Origin: Chloroflexota bacterium | Lineage (GTDB): Bacteria; Chloroflexota; Dehalococcoidia; DSTF01; JACRBR01 | Length of the DNA stretch: 15,132 bases | Direction of reading: 5' to 3' | Assembly (NCBI GenBank): GCA_016213125.1 | Contig: JACRBR010000270.1 | Location: 1 to 15,132 of the forward strand | Shown here: positions 1 to 9,137 of the stretch, one piece after another | Position numbering within the stretch: the stretch's first letter is position 1 | How the letters are laid out: each line of letters starts with the position of its first letter | Translations under genes and position numbers: made by a program | Notes under the pieces: generated by a model | What the model saw: the letters and a program-made list of their open reading frames with translations, nothing else | Database searches by the model: none | Told to the model about the DNA's origin: nothing

Positions 1-1
1 A

Positions 2-727
2 CCGAAGATCGCCGACTACCCGTTCACCACGCTGGAGCCGGTGCTGGGAGTTGTGGAGGCGGGATACGACTCGTACGTCATGGCCGATCTGCCAGGCCTC
101 ATCGAGGGCGCGCACGAAGGACATGGGCTGGGACTGGAGTTCCTGCGGCACGTGGAGCGCACGCGGCTGCTGATCCACGTCGTGGACGCGTCCCAGCCGG
201 ACCCGGCACACGACATCGCCGTGATCGATCATGAGCTGAGATCGTACAACGAGGACCTCTCGGGAAGGCCACAGATCCTGGCCTTCAACAAGATGGACGT
301 GCCGGAGGCCGCCATCCGCAAAGAGGAGCTCCAGGCGCTGGCGAACCAGCTGGGCCGCCCCTGTGCGTTCACTAGCGCGGCCGGACGCGAGGGGACCGCA
401 GATCTGGCGAAGGCCGCGTTCGAGATGCTGCAACGTATCCGCGAGGATGAACCCGCTGAGGAGGCAGGCGCCGATGCGGAGATCCTGAGGCCGCGCCCGA
501 GGGGCCCAAGGTTCAGCATCGAGCGCGAAAACGGGGCCTGGCGCGTGGTTGGGGACCAGCCGGTGGTGCTGGTCGAGATGCTGGCGCTCCAGTCCGATGA
601 GTCGCGGGCGGAGGCGATGCGCCGGTTGGGCCGCATGGGAGTGGTGGGAGCGCTGCGGCGAGCCGGGGTAAAGGAGGGCGACCCCGTCCGGTTTGGTGAC
701 ATCGAGCTGCGCTGGGAGGAACCGTGA
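2..727 (+). CDS. obg: GTPase Obg (CgtA), 5'-truncated by window edge
   Basis: Obg is a GTPase that binds the large ribosomal subunit and acts in its late assembly and in stress control. The frame is open from base 2, so 241 C-terminal residues are present. The glycine-rich Obg fold and the P-loop (G1) lie upstream of the window. Numbering from the first visible codon, the sequence opens with the switch I/G2 stretch ADYPFTT (residues 4-10). It continues with G3 DLPG (29-32), the following GLIEGAHEGHGLG, G4 NKMD (96-99) and G5 SAA (125-127). The last roughly 75 residues, starting near RGPRFSIE, match the Obg C-terminal (OCT) domain that is specific to this family and absent from other Era/Der GTPases. 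The stop codon lies 31 bases before nadD, a common bacterial neighbour. The family assignment is secure; only the missing N-terminus is unseen. Confidence 0.96.
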   Translation, partial: PKIADYPFTTLEPVLGVVEAGYDSYVMADLPGLIEGAHEGHGLGLEFLRHVERTRLLIHVVDASQPDPAHDIAVIDHELRSYNEDLSGRPQILAFNKMDVPEAAIRKEELQALANQLGRPCAFTSAAGREGTADLAKAAFEMLQRIREDEPAEEAGADAEILRPRPRGPRFSIERENGAWRVVGDQPVVLVEMLALQSDESRAEAMRRLGRMGVVGALRRAGVKEGDPVRFGDIELRWEEP

Positions 728-762
728 GCCGCCACGCAAAATCAACCGGACGCGGCACATGA
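724..762 (+). other. 12-codon ORF bridging obg and nadD, possible coupling leader
   Basis: A GTG (724-726) overlaps the obg stop as GTGA. It opens a 12-codon frame (VSRHAKSTGRGT) whose TGA (760-762) overlaps the nadD start as ATGA. A GGGAGGA run (714-720) sits 3 bases before the GTG, which is close for a Shine-Dalgarno. The nadD ATG has no good ribosome site of its own, so reinitiation after this mini-ORF could couple nadD translation to obg. This is inference from sequence alone; the double overlap could be chance. Confidence 0.3.
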
Positions 763-1343
763 AAGTGGGCATTCTCGGTGGAACCTTCGACCCTGTGCAC
801 GTCGGGCACCTCGCGCTGGCGGAGGCGGCGCTGTGGCACTTCGGGCTCGACCTGGTGCTGTTTGTGCCGGCGAGCCAGCCATGGCGAAAGACCCGGGAGA
901 TCACGTCGGCTGAGCACCGCCTGGCTATGCTGCGGCTCGCACTGGCCGGCAAAGAGCGGTTCGCCATCAGCGACGTGGAGCTGCGACGATCCGGGCCGAC
1001 GTACACCGCCGACACGCTCGACGATCTCGCCGGAGAGCGCCTCGATGACGAGTTCTGGTTCATCGCCGGGGCCGACGCCCTGGCGGATCTGCCGAACTGG
1101 AAGGATCCCGAGCGCATAGCCCGCCATGCGATCCTCGCGGCCGCCCCCCGAAACGGCGCGGACATCGAGCGGGCAATCGCGGCCGTCCCGGCCCTCGCCG
1201 GGCGCATCGAACCGTTCCCGCTATCCCGGATCGATGTCTCCTCGACCGAGATCCGCCGCCGCGTCGCTGCGAGCGAACCCATCGACACGCTCGTGCCGCC
1301 CGGCGTTGCCGCGTACATCACGCAGCATGGCCTCTACCGCTAG
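759..1343 (+). CDS. nadD: Nicotinate-nucleotide adenylyltransferase NadD
   Basis: NadD transfers AMP from ATP to nicotinate mononucleotide, giving nicotinate adenine dinucleotide, the penultimate step of NAD synthesis, in the cytoplasm. The 194-residue protein is of normal family length. Its nucleotidyltransferase signature GGTFDPVHVGH is at residues 7-17, with the catalytic (T/H)xGH histidines at 14 and 17. The substrate-loop region FVPASQPWRK follows. The C-terminal SSTEIR motif (161-166) is typical of NadD. I chose the ATG at 759 because MKVGILGGTFDP is the usual N-terminus; an in-frame start at 693 would add 22 unrelated residues inside obg. It lies 31 bases after obg and is probably in the same operon. 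Confidence 0.96.
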   Translation: MKVGILGGTFDPVHVGHLALAEAALWHFGLDLVLFVPASQPWRKTREITSAEHRLAMLRLALAGKERFAISDVELRRSGPTYTADTLDDLAGERLDDEFWFIAGADALADLPNWKDPERIARHAILAAAPRNGADIERAIAAVPALAGRIEPFPLSRIDVSSTEIRRRVAASEPIDTLVPPGVAAYITQHGLYR

Positions 1344-1411
1344 CAGCGAACCCCGTTACCATTGCCCGGATGACCGACGAGAAGCGACTGACTGGCGAGT
1401 AGTGGCGGGCC

Positions 1412-1768
1412 ATGGAACTGAAGTTCGAAGCCATCATCGGCTACAGCACCAACGACGCCGAAGAGGCGGCGCACTTCTTCGAGCATACCCTCGGCCTCAC
1501 GCTAGGCGCCGAGGATGCCGGCGTGCGCTTCTACCAACTCGGCGATGGCACGACGCTCATGGTGGACGTCACCGGAAGGGCAGCCGGCACTCCGCCGTAC
1601 ATGCTCTTCAGCACCGCGGACGTTGTCGCGGCCGCGGAGTATTTCCTGGAGCGAGGCGCAGCGGTCCGCGAACTGCCCTGGGCCCAGGGCGCGGGCTTTC
1701 TGGCGTCCACGCCGGAGGGACACACCGTGGCGGTGATTTCCGCCGAGGCCCTGGAGCAGGGCGCGTAG
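1412..1768 (+). CDS. VOC-superfamily (glyoxalase-like) protein
   Basis: This 118-residue protein has the pattern of the vicinal oxygen chelate fold, two beta-alpha-beta-beta-beta modules. The first module is FEAIIGYSTNDAEEAAHFFE followed by TLGLTLGAEDAGVRFYQLGDG. The second runs from YMLFSTADVVAAAEYFLERGAAV to GFLASTPEGHTVAVI. The 'FFEHTLGLTL' and 'TPEGHTVAV' stretches are typical of glyoxalase/bleomycin-resistance/dioxygenase relatives. The first strand lacks the usual metal-binding histidine (AIIGYSTND), so activity as a glyoxalase I is doubtful and the substrate cannot be named. The ATG has only a weak upstream GGCGGG as ribosome site. It starts 68 bases after nadD, and a possible stem-loop follows the stop. 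Confidence 0.8.
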   Translation: MELKFEAIIGYSTNDAEEAAHFFEHTLGLTLGAEDAGVRFYQLGDGTTLMVDVTGRAAGTPPYMLFSTADVVAAAEYFLERGAAVRELPWAQGAGFLASTPEGHTVAVISAEALEQGA

Positions 1769-1799
1769 CCCCCTTTGGACACATCCACGGCCAGGGGGC
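1768..1799 (+). terminator. Possible stem-loop terminator after the VOC gene
   Basis: GCCCCCT (1768-1774) is the perfect inverse complement of AGGGGGC (1793-1799). The 18-base gap between the arms can form an inner hairpin, TGGA-CACA-TCCA (1776-1787). The structure begins at the last base of the VOC stop codon. There is no T-tract, so it could be an RNA-stability element instead of an intrinsic terminator. Confidence 0.4.
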
Positions 1800-1821
1800 G
1801 GATTCTGCCCTGAGTCCGTGT

Positions 1822-1835
1822 CAATTGCGCAATTG
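1822..1835. promoter_or_regulatory. 14-bp perfect palindrome overlapping a -35 box, candidate operator
   Basis: CAATTGCGCAATTG reads the same on both strands and fully contains the predicted -35 hexamer at 1825-1830. Such a site is well placed for repressor binding. It is AT-richer than its surroundings, which makes it stand out. The regulator is unknown. Confidence 0.4.
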
Positions 1836-1853
1836 TTAAGGCCGCTTTATACT
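1825..1853 (+). promoter_or_regulatory. Predicted sigma70-type promoter of the zinc-ribbon gene
   Basis: A -35-like TTGCGC (1825-1830), a 17-base spacer and a -10-like TATACT (1848-1853) precede the 70-residue zinc-ribbon gene by about 100 bases. The same TATACT hexamer appears in the predicted dnaN promoter, which raises confidence slightly. The -35 box lies inside a perfect 14-base palindrome. Confidence 0.5.
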
Positions 1854-1956
1854 CGCGGCACTTCAGACGGGGCGAAGGATCGCTTCGTCATGTCCGGCCC
1901 AGGGTGGGCGGCGGGGCCCGTGCGACACAAACGCGCGGGCACGGAGGCGGTCGAGG

Positions 1957-2169
1957 ATGGACATCACCAGCTTTCCCAAGTGCCAGAAGTGCAAGGCGGG
2001 CGATCTCGTCCCGCTGTCCGACTTCGGCTCCCAGGGCGCGGCGATTCACTACAAGGCGTGGGCCTGCACCAACCCGGAATGCGGCTTCAACATCAAGATC
2101 CGCAACGGAGACCTGTACGTCGACGAACCGATCGCCAGCGGCGCCATGCACAGCCCCCGCGCGCGCTGA
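1957..2169 (+). CDS. Small zinc-ribbon protein of unknown function
   Basis: The 70-residue product has two cysteine knuckles, C9-x2-C12 (KCQKCKAGD) and C37-x4-C42-G (ACTNPECGFN), spaced as in a zinc ribbon. The intervening segment has strand-like stretches (DLVPLSDFG, AIHYKAW) and the second knuckle is followed by FNIKIRNGDLYVDE. This resembles small rubredoxin- or ribbon-like proteins that bind nucleic acid or partner proteins, but no named family is recognised. The start is supported by GGAGG (1943-1947), nine bases before the ATG. It has its own predicted promoter and a leader of about 100 bases, so it is probably transcribed alone or with the downstream kinase gene. Function cannot be assigned. 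Confidence 0.75.
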   Translation: MDITSFPKCQKCKAGDLVPLSDFGSQGAAIHYKAWACTNPECGFNIKIRNGDLYVDEPIASGAMHSPRAR

Positions 2170-2197
2170 TTCCTGCGACGCATAACCTTCGACTCCG

Positions 2198-2216
2198 GGC
2201 GCGTTGCGCCGTCTTT
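2198..2216 (+). terminator. Possible weak terminator after the zinc-ribbon gene
   Basis: GGCGC (2198-2202) and GCGCC (2206-2210) form a 5-bp GC-only stem with a GTT loop, followed by GTCTTT. The position, about 30 bases after the zinc-ribbon stop and 40 before the kinase start, suits a weak intrinsic terminator. The T-tract is short. Confidence 0.3.
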
Positions 2217-2253
2217 CGGCTCGCGCATCGCTGTTAGACTGACGGCCGGAGCG

Positions 2254-3738
2254 ATGACGATAGACCTCCCCCGACCTGCCATGCCGTCGCGCGGCGCGTT
2301 CGACCACGTCGAATATGAGCCGCCGCTTCCCGTGCGCCTCCCATCGCCGGGCAGGCGTACCAGCGCCCGGCGCTTTCTGCGGTCCGCCGTGACGGTGGCC
2401 CGGTATACGGGACCGGAGGCGGTGCGCTACGTGACGGGCCGCGGGAATGGTTACAACCCGGTGGCACGCGCGCTCCGGCTGGCCAGCGGCGACCTCGGGG
2501 CGACGTACGTGAAATTCGGGCAGTTCGTCGGCTCGGCGCCGGACATCGTGGGCCACTCCATCGCGGCCGAGTTCCGGAGCTGCCTCGACACTGGTCCGGC
2601 GATCCCCTTCGCGGACGTTCAGCGGATCATCGAAGAGGATCTCGGCCGTCCCCTCCGGGACATCTTCGCCAGCATCGACGAGCAGCCCATCGCCGCCGCC
2701 TCCATCGCCGCGGTTCACCGCGCCCGTCTCCATTCCGGCGAGGACGTCGCCGTGAAGGTGCTGCGGCCCGGCATGGAGCTGATCGTGGCCACGGACCTGG
2801 GTGTGATGACGCTGCCCGTGCGGATCGCGGCCAAGCAGGGGTTGGACCGGGCCATGGACCTGCTGGGGTTCCTGGTCGGACTGCGAGAGCAGGTGGCGGA
2901 GGAGCTGGATCTGCGCAACGAAGCGCGGTCCATGCGGGCGTTCCGCACTGTGCTCTCAGAGCTGCACCTCGACTTGCTGGTCGTCCCGCGCGTGCACGAC
3001 GAGTTCTCGTCGCGCCGCGTCCTGACGATGGAGTACCTGGACGGCGTCCCCCTCGACGCGCTTGACGACATCGAGACCATGGGGCACGACCCCAGGCCCT
3101 ACGTAAAACAGCTCCTGCAAGCCTGGATCCTGACGGCGGACCGCTTCCGCGCCTTCCATGCCGATATCCACGCCGGCAACCTGCTCATGCTGCGCGAGGG
3201 CCGCCTCGGCATGCTGGACTGGGGCATCGTCTGCCGTCTCGACCCGGGGAACCACGGTCTGGTCCACGGCATCCTTCGCGCCGCCATCGGCGAAGAGGAC
3301 GCGTGGGACACGCTGGGCGATCACTTCATGCGGGTCCAGGGCCAGAGCCTCGTCGACGGCTTCGGCCTGACCGAGGAGCAGGCCCGCAAGCTTTTGCGCA
3401 ACCTGGTGGAGCCCATCATCACCCAGCCGGTCGGCGAGGTGAGCATATCCGCGTTGTTTGGCACCCCGGACGACGCCGTCTTTCTCGCGACCGGCCACGC
3501 GCCGGTGAAGCGGTCGATCGCCGACCGCATCCGGATGAACCGCCGTGTTGCCCGCACCAACCGCATGAAGATCCGCAACGGCGTACCGGAGGACCCCACC
3601 CAGCGCGCCGCCTTCCTCGCCGCCAAGCAGCTCGTCTACCTCGAGCGCTACTGGAAGCTCTACCTCCCCGAAGAACCCCTCCTCGGCGACCACGCCTTCA
3701 TCCGCTCCGTCCTCAATCCTGGGCAGCAGCGCCAGTAG
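2254..3738 (+). CDS. ABC1/UbiB (AarF) family atypical kinase-like protein
   Basis: This 494-residue protein has the ABC1 core found in UbiB/AarF/COQ8 proteins, atypical kinases that support isoprenoid-lipid (often quinone) metabolism. Visible motifs in order are the family-specific KxGQ as YVKFGQF (85-91), the Ala-rich nucleotide loop as PIAAASIAAVH (145-155), the ATP-binding lysine in VAVKV (K168), ELDLRNEA (217-224), the catalytic loop FHADIHAGNL (301-310, usually HADPHPGN) and the metal-binding DWG (322-324, usually DFG). The N-terminal 40 residues are Pro/Arg-rich and look unstructured. No obvious membrane helices are seen at the C-terminus, unlike UbiB of Proteobacteria. The ATG at 2254 has a GGAG only two bases away; ATG 2281 is an alternative. 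No quinone genes are nearby, so I give no symbol. Confidence 0.9.
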   Translation: MTIDLPRPAMPSRGAFDHVEYEPPLPVRLPSPGRRTSARRFLRSAVTVARYTGPEAVRYVTGRGNGYNPVARALRLASGDLGATYVKFGQFVGSAPDIVGHSIAAEFRSCLDTGPAIPFADVQRIIEEDLGRPLRDIFASIDEQPIAAASIAAVHRARLHSGEDVAVKVLRPGMELIVATDLGVMTLPVRIAAKQGLDRAMDLLGFLVGLREQVAEELDLRNEARSMRAFRTVLSELHLDLLVVPRVHDEFSSRRVLTMEYLDGVPLDALDDIETMGHDPRPYVKQLLQAWILTADRFRAFHADIHAGNLLMLREGRLGMLDWGIVCRLDPGNHGLVHGILRAAIGEEDAWDTLGDHFMRVQGQSLVDGFGLTEEQARKLLRNLVEPIITQPVGEVSISALFGTPDDAVFLATGHAPVKRSIADRIRMNRRVARTNRMKIRNGVPEDPTQRAAFLAAKQLVYLERYWKLYLPEEPLLGDHAFIRSVLNPGQQRQ

Positions 3739-3740
3739 CG

Positions 3741-3758
3741 GCGGAGCTTTAGCTCCGC
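3741..3758. terminator. Perfect 8-bp hairpin after the ABC1 kinase gene
   Basis: GCGGAGCT (3741-3748) is followed after TT by AGCTCCGC (3751-3758), giving a compact GC-rich hairpin two bases after the kinase stop codon. A short GTTTTGG lies about ten bases on. It may act as a terminator. The sequence type (GGAGCTTTAGCTCC) also resembles dispersed short palindromes in many bacterial genomes, so it could be a REP-like element. Confidence 0.5.
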
Positions 3759-3924
3759 ACGGTGCCGTTTTGGTGTCACGGCTACATGCGTCAGCGCCAT
3801 CTATCACCACGCCAACAAGCGCTCTTCTCCTTTGCCCGTTGCTGTTTGTAGTTTGCCGTGACTTTCCCCTTAGCCGTTCCCCGCGGTGCCCGCTACCATT
3901 CCCAGCACTGCCACCCACCCGTAG

Positions 3925-3944
3925 GGGCGCAGCAGGCTGCGCCC
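3925..3944. repeat. 9-bp inverted repeat just before the M1 peptidase start
   Basis: GGGCGCAGC (3925-3933) and GCTGCGCCC (3936-3944) are perfect inverse complements separated by AG, ending 16 bases before the ATG at 3961. The phrase around it (GTAGGGGCGCAGCAGGCTGC) resembles short palindromic repeats I recall scattered in Chloroflexota genomes; that recollection is not checked. As RNA, the hairpin would stand just upstream of the GAGG ribosome site (3952-3955). Confidence 0.5.
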
Positions 3945-3960
3945 TCCCCGAGAGGCCACC

Positions 3961-6666
<2,706 letters not shown>

Positions 6667-6679
6667 TCCGCGCGCGGCG

Positions 6680-7696
6680 CTACACGGGCACGCCTTCGAT
6701 CACCCGGAACCCCGAAGGCGTTGGAATCGCGCGCTCCAGCCGGAACCCGCCAGCGGCGAACAACTCGCGCCACTCCGCTTCAGTCCGTTCCCGTCCATCC
6801 GGCGCCACCAGCATGTTCAGGTCGCTGAACTTCGTCTGCGGGTCCTCGTTCGGCGGCCCGACAACGCGCTCGATCACCAGCAGCATCACGCCCGACGAGG
6901 TGGCCTTCCGGCATACGCGCAGGATCTCTGCCGCCCGATCGTCCGTGTAATCGTGCAGGATGCTCTTCATGATGTATGCGTCCGCGCCCGGCGGCACTGT
7001 CTCGAAGAAGCTGCCCGCCACGACAGCGCACCGGTCGTCGACTCCCGCCCTGGATAGCTCAGCAGGCGCTCCCGATACGACGTGCTCCTGGTCGAACAGG
7101 ATCCCTTTCGAGTGCGGACAGCGCTGCAGAATGTGCGCCAGCAGCGCCCCATTCCCGCCGCCGACGTCCGCGATCGTCCCGAACCGTGAGAAGTCGTACG
7201 ACGAAAGCAACGCTATCGTCTGCGACCCCGTAAGCGATGCCATCGCGGCGTTGAACAGATCGTTTTCCCGCGGACGCTCCGACCGGTACGACCACACGTC
7301 CGTGCCGTACAACGCCTTGAAGGCATTCTCGCCCGTGCGCACGCTGTGCAGCAGGTTCGACCATGCGTTCCAGTAGTACGGCGCCCCCATGTGCCGCACC
7401 CAGCCTGCGATCGATCCCGGCGCGTCTCGACGCAACCCCTGCCCCAGCTGCGTCATCGAAAAGTGCCGGCCCGGATGTTCGTGCAACACTCCCACGCTCG
7501 CCAGCGCCCGTAACAGCCGGTACAGCGCGTCCTCGTGTGCCTCGGCCGCCGCGGCGAGTTCGCCTACGCTTACCTCCATGTCGCCAATCAGGTCGGCGAT
7601 CCCCAGCTCGGCCGCGACAGCCAGCGCCTGCGAGACCTGGTATCCGTTCACCATCCGCACCAGATCCGCTGGCGTGCTGCCAGTCTGAGTCGTCAT
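6680..7696 (-). CDS. SAM-dependent O-methyltransferase (PF00891, COMT-like)
   Basis: This 338-residue protein matches the family of caffeate-type and hydroxyneurosporene O-methyltransferases, which methylate a hydroxyl of a small aromatic or polyketide-like substrate. The N-terminal roughly 95 residues form the winged-helix dimerisation domain (LGIADLIGDMEVSVGELAAA, then LYRLLRALASVGVLHE). The SAM site is DVGGGNG (177-183). The stretch MKSILHDYTDD (243-253) carries the catalytic-base histidine position (H248), and E276 in LLVIERV is a candidate partner acid. A strong AAGGAGGA Shine-Dalgarno (7701-7708 on the complementary strand) fixes the start. It converges with the M1 gene, 13 bases separating the stops, and diverges from dnaN. 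No biosynthetic cluster surrounds it, so the substrate is unknown. Confidence 0.92.
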   Translation of the reverse strand: MTTQTGSTPADLVRMVNGYQVSQALAVAAELGIADLIGDMEVSVGELAAAAEAHEDALYRLLRALASVGVLHEHPGRHFSMTQLGQGLRRDAPGSIAGWVRHMGAPYYWNAWSNLLHSVRTGENAFKALYGTDVWSYRSERPRENDLFNAAMASLTGSQTIALLSSYDFSRFGTIADVGGGNGALLAHILQRCPHSKGILFDQEHVVSGAPAELSRAGVDDRCAVVAGSFFETVPPGADAYIMKSILHDYTDDRAAEILRVCRKATSSGVMLLVIERVVGPPNEDPQTKFSDLNMLVAPDGRERTEAEWRELFAAGGFRLERAIPTPSGFRVIEGVPV

Positions 7697-7909
7697 CGGG
7701 TCCTCCTTCGCTGAGCACGTGCCCTCCGCTCAGGTTGCTCCTCCACATCGCGCATTGGCAAGGCGGGGCGTTCGTCGTGGATCTAGCCGTGACTTTGCTG
7801 TGCGAAGTTGTGCTCAAAGAGCCCTACGTGATCTGCCAGCCCCCGGCGCTACCGCCCGATGATGGCGGGCTGATCATAATGCCAACAAATGATCAAGCGC
7901 GTTGATCTA
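7697..7909. other. Divergent intergenic region between methyltransferase and dnaN
   Basis: Apart from the methyltransferase ribosome site at its left end, this stretch has no supportable gene. It holds small inverted repeats (GCCCG/CGGGC, 7854-7870) and the paired TGATCA sites at its right end. I searched by eye for DnaA-box-like TTATCCACA motifs and saw none, so it does not look like a replication origin. No clear promoter was read for the methyltransferase. Confidence 0.5.
7871..7895. promoter_or_regulatory. Paired TGATCA inverted repeat upstream of dnaN, candidate operator
   Basis: TGATCAT (7871-7877) and ATGATCA (7889-7895) form a perfect 7-bp inverted repeat with an 11-base gap. Each arm contains the self-palindrome TGATCA, centres 19 bases apart, close to two helical turns. 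A third related TTGATC is at 7902-7907. The block ends about 15 bases before the predicted dnaN -35, a usual site for an activator or for a regulator serving both divergent genes. Confidence 0.4.
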
Positions 7910-7938
7910 TTGTCGCTTGACAACCCCAAACCTATACT
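7910..7938 (+). promoter_or_regulatory. Predicted dnaN promoter
   Basis: TTGTCG (7910-7915), a 17-base spacer and TATACT (7933-7938) fit a sigma70-type promoter. Transcription would begin near 7945, which argues for the downstream ATG at 7969 over the one at 7948. Confidence 0.55.
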
Positions 7939-7968
7939 TCGACCCAAATGGTTACACAGGTGAGCGCA

Positions 7969-9099
7969 ATGAAAGTCACGTGTCTCCAGGAAAACCTGGC
8001 CCGCGGGCTCGGGATCGTCGGCCGGGCTGTCGCGGTACGCAGCACCCTGCCGATCACATCCAACGTCCTCATCTCCACCGAGCACGGCCGCATCAAGCTG
8101 GCCGCCACCAACCTCGATATCGCTCTCTCCTGCTGGATCGGCGGACAGATCGAGGATGAAGGCGCGATCACTGTTCCGGCTCGGCTGCTGCAGGACTTCG
8201 TGAACTCGCTTCCGGCAGAGAAGATCGATCTGACGCTGGCCCCGCGCTCGCGCCAACTCAAGCTGGTCTGCGCGCGCAACGAGGCAACGATCGGCGGCAT
8301 GGACGCGGACGACTTCCCACCCATCCCGCCCGTCGAAGGCGACACCTTCGAGCTCGATGCAAAGACGCTGCGCGAGGCGATCGCGCAGGTGGTGTTCTCC
8401 GCCGCCACCGACGACTCGCGGCCGGTCCTCACCGGCGTGGACTTGGCGGTCGAGGGGGATGAGCTGACGCTCGTCGCGTCCGACGGCTTCCGGCTGGCCG
8501 TGCGCCACCTGAAGCTCAAGAAGAAGGCTGGCGAGCGGCAGGAAGTGATCGTGCCGGCGAAGGCGCTGGCCGAGCTGAACCGTCTCCTCCAGGACCAGGA
8601 AGACCCGGTAGCGATGACCTTCAACACCAAGAAGACGCAGGTGCTCTTCCGCCTGAAGGACGTCGAGCTGGTCGCCCAGCTCATACAGGGCACCTTCCCA
8701 GACTACAGCCGCCTCATCCCGAAGGAGTGGGGCTCCCGGGCCGTTGTCGAGGTGCGCGATTTCCTGCAGGAGACGAAGATCGCCTCCATCTTCGCGCGCG
8801 ACGGCAGCGGCATCGTCCGCATCACCTTCGAGGGCGGCGAAGACGCGGGCCCCGGCCAGATGACCGTCTCCGCACGCGCCGAGGAGATCGGGGACAACGA
8901 AGGCAAGCTCGACGCGCAGGTGGAGGGCGAGCCGTCGAAGATCGCCTTCAACGGCCGCTACCTGCAGGACGTGCTGCAGGTGCTCGATGGCGGGCGCGTC
9001 GCGCTGGAGACCACCGGCCCGTCGCAGCCCGGCGTCATCCGCCCCGTCGACAACGACCAGTACATCCACGTCGTCATGCCCATGTTCGTCCAGTGGTGA
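7969..9099 (+). CDS. dnaN: DNA polymerase III beta subunit (sliding clamp) DnaN
   Basis: DnaN forms the ring-shaped homodimer that slides on DNA and tethers polymerase III and repair proteins. The 376-residue length fits the three-domain clamp. The N-terminus, MKVTCLQENLARGLGIV followed by RSTLPITSNVL (24-34), is the typical first domain, and LAATNLDIAL follows. The second domain contains VLTGVDLAVEG and LVASDGFRLAVR, and the C-terminus ends in VVMPMFVQW, near the usual PM(R) ending. I chose ATG 7969 because it starts the conserved region and has AGGTGAG (7958-7964) in front. ATG 7948 would add seven residues and lie almost at the predicted transcription start. dnaA and recF are not adjacent, so this dnaN is away from a classic dnaA-dnaN origin cluster. 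No terminator follows before the DUF262 gene. Confidence 0.96.
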   Translation: MKVTCLQENLARGLGIVGRAVAVRSTLPITSNVLISTEHGRIKLAATNLDIALSCWIGGQIEDEGAITVPARLLQDFVNSLPAEKIDLTLAPRSRQLKLVCARNEATIGGMDADDFPPIPPVEGDTFELDAKTLREAIAQVVFSAATDDSRPVLTGVDLAVEGDELTLVASDGFRLAVRHLKLKKKAGERQEVIVPAKALAELNRLLQDQEDPVAMTFNTKKTQVLFRLKDVELVAQLIQGTFPDYSRLIPKEWGSRAVVEVRDFLQETKIASIFARDGSGIVRITFEGGEDAGPGQMTVSARAEEIGDNEGKLDAQVEGEPSKIAFNGRYLQDVLQVLDGGRVALETTGPSQPGVIRPVDNDQYIHVVMPMFVQW

Positions 9100-9137
9100 G
9101 ATAGCAGGCCTCACCCTTCGACTCAGCGGAGATTTCC

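Larger units (their letters stand above)
3739..3960. other. Intergenic region between kinase and M1 aminopeptidase genes
   Basis: These 222 bases hold a hairpin at each end (3741-3758 and 3925-3944) and no believable gene. The middle part is T-rich for this genome (around 3830-3875). I found no convincing -35/-10 pair, although TACCAT (3894-3899) could serve as a poor -10. Confidence 0.5.

Noticed and set aside
693..758. Longer NadD start with 22 extra residues
   Set aside because: The extension lies within obg, has no family similarity, and MKVGILGGTFDP is the normal NadD beginning.
7917..7938. Consensus TTGACA (7917-7922) as the -35 of the dnaN promoter
   Set aside because: It lies only 10 bases from TATACT, too close for sigma70. 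TTGTCG at 7910-7915 has the correct 17-base spacing.
7697..7968. Replication origin next to dnaN
   Set aside because: No DnaA-box cluster or AT-rich unwinding stretch is visible, and dnaA, recF and gyrB are not adjacent.
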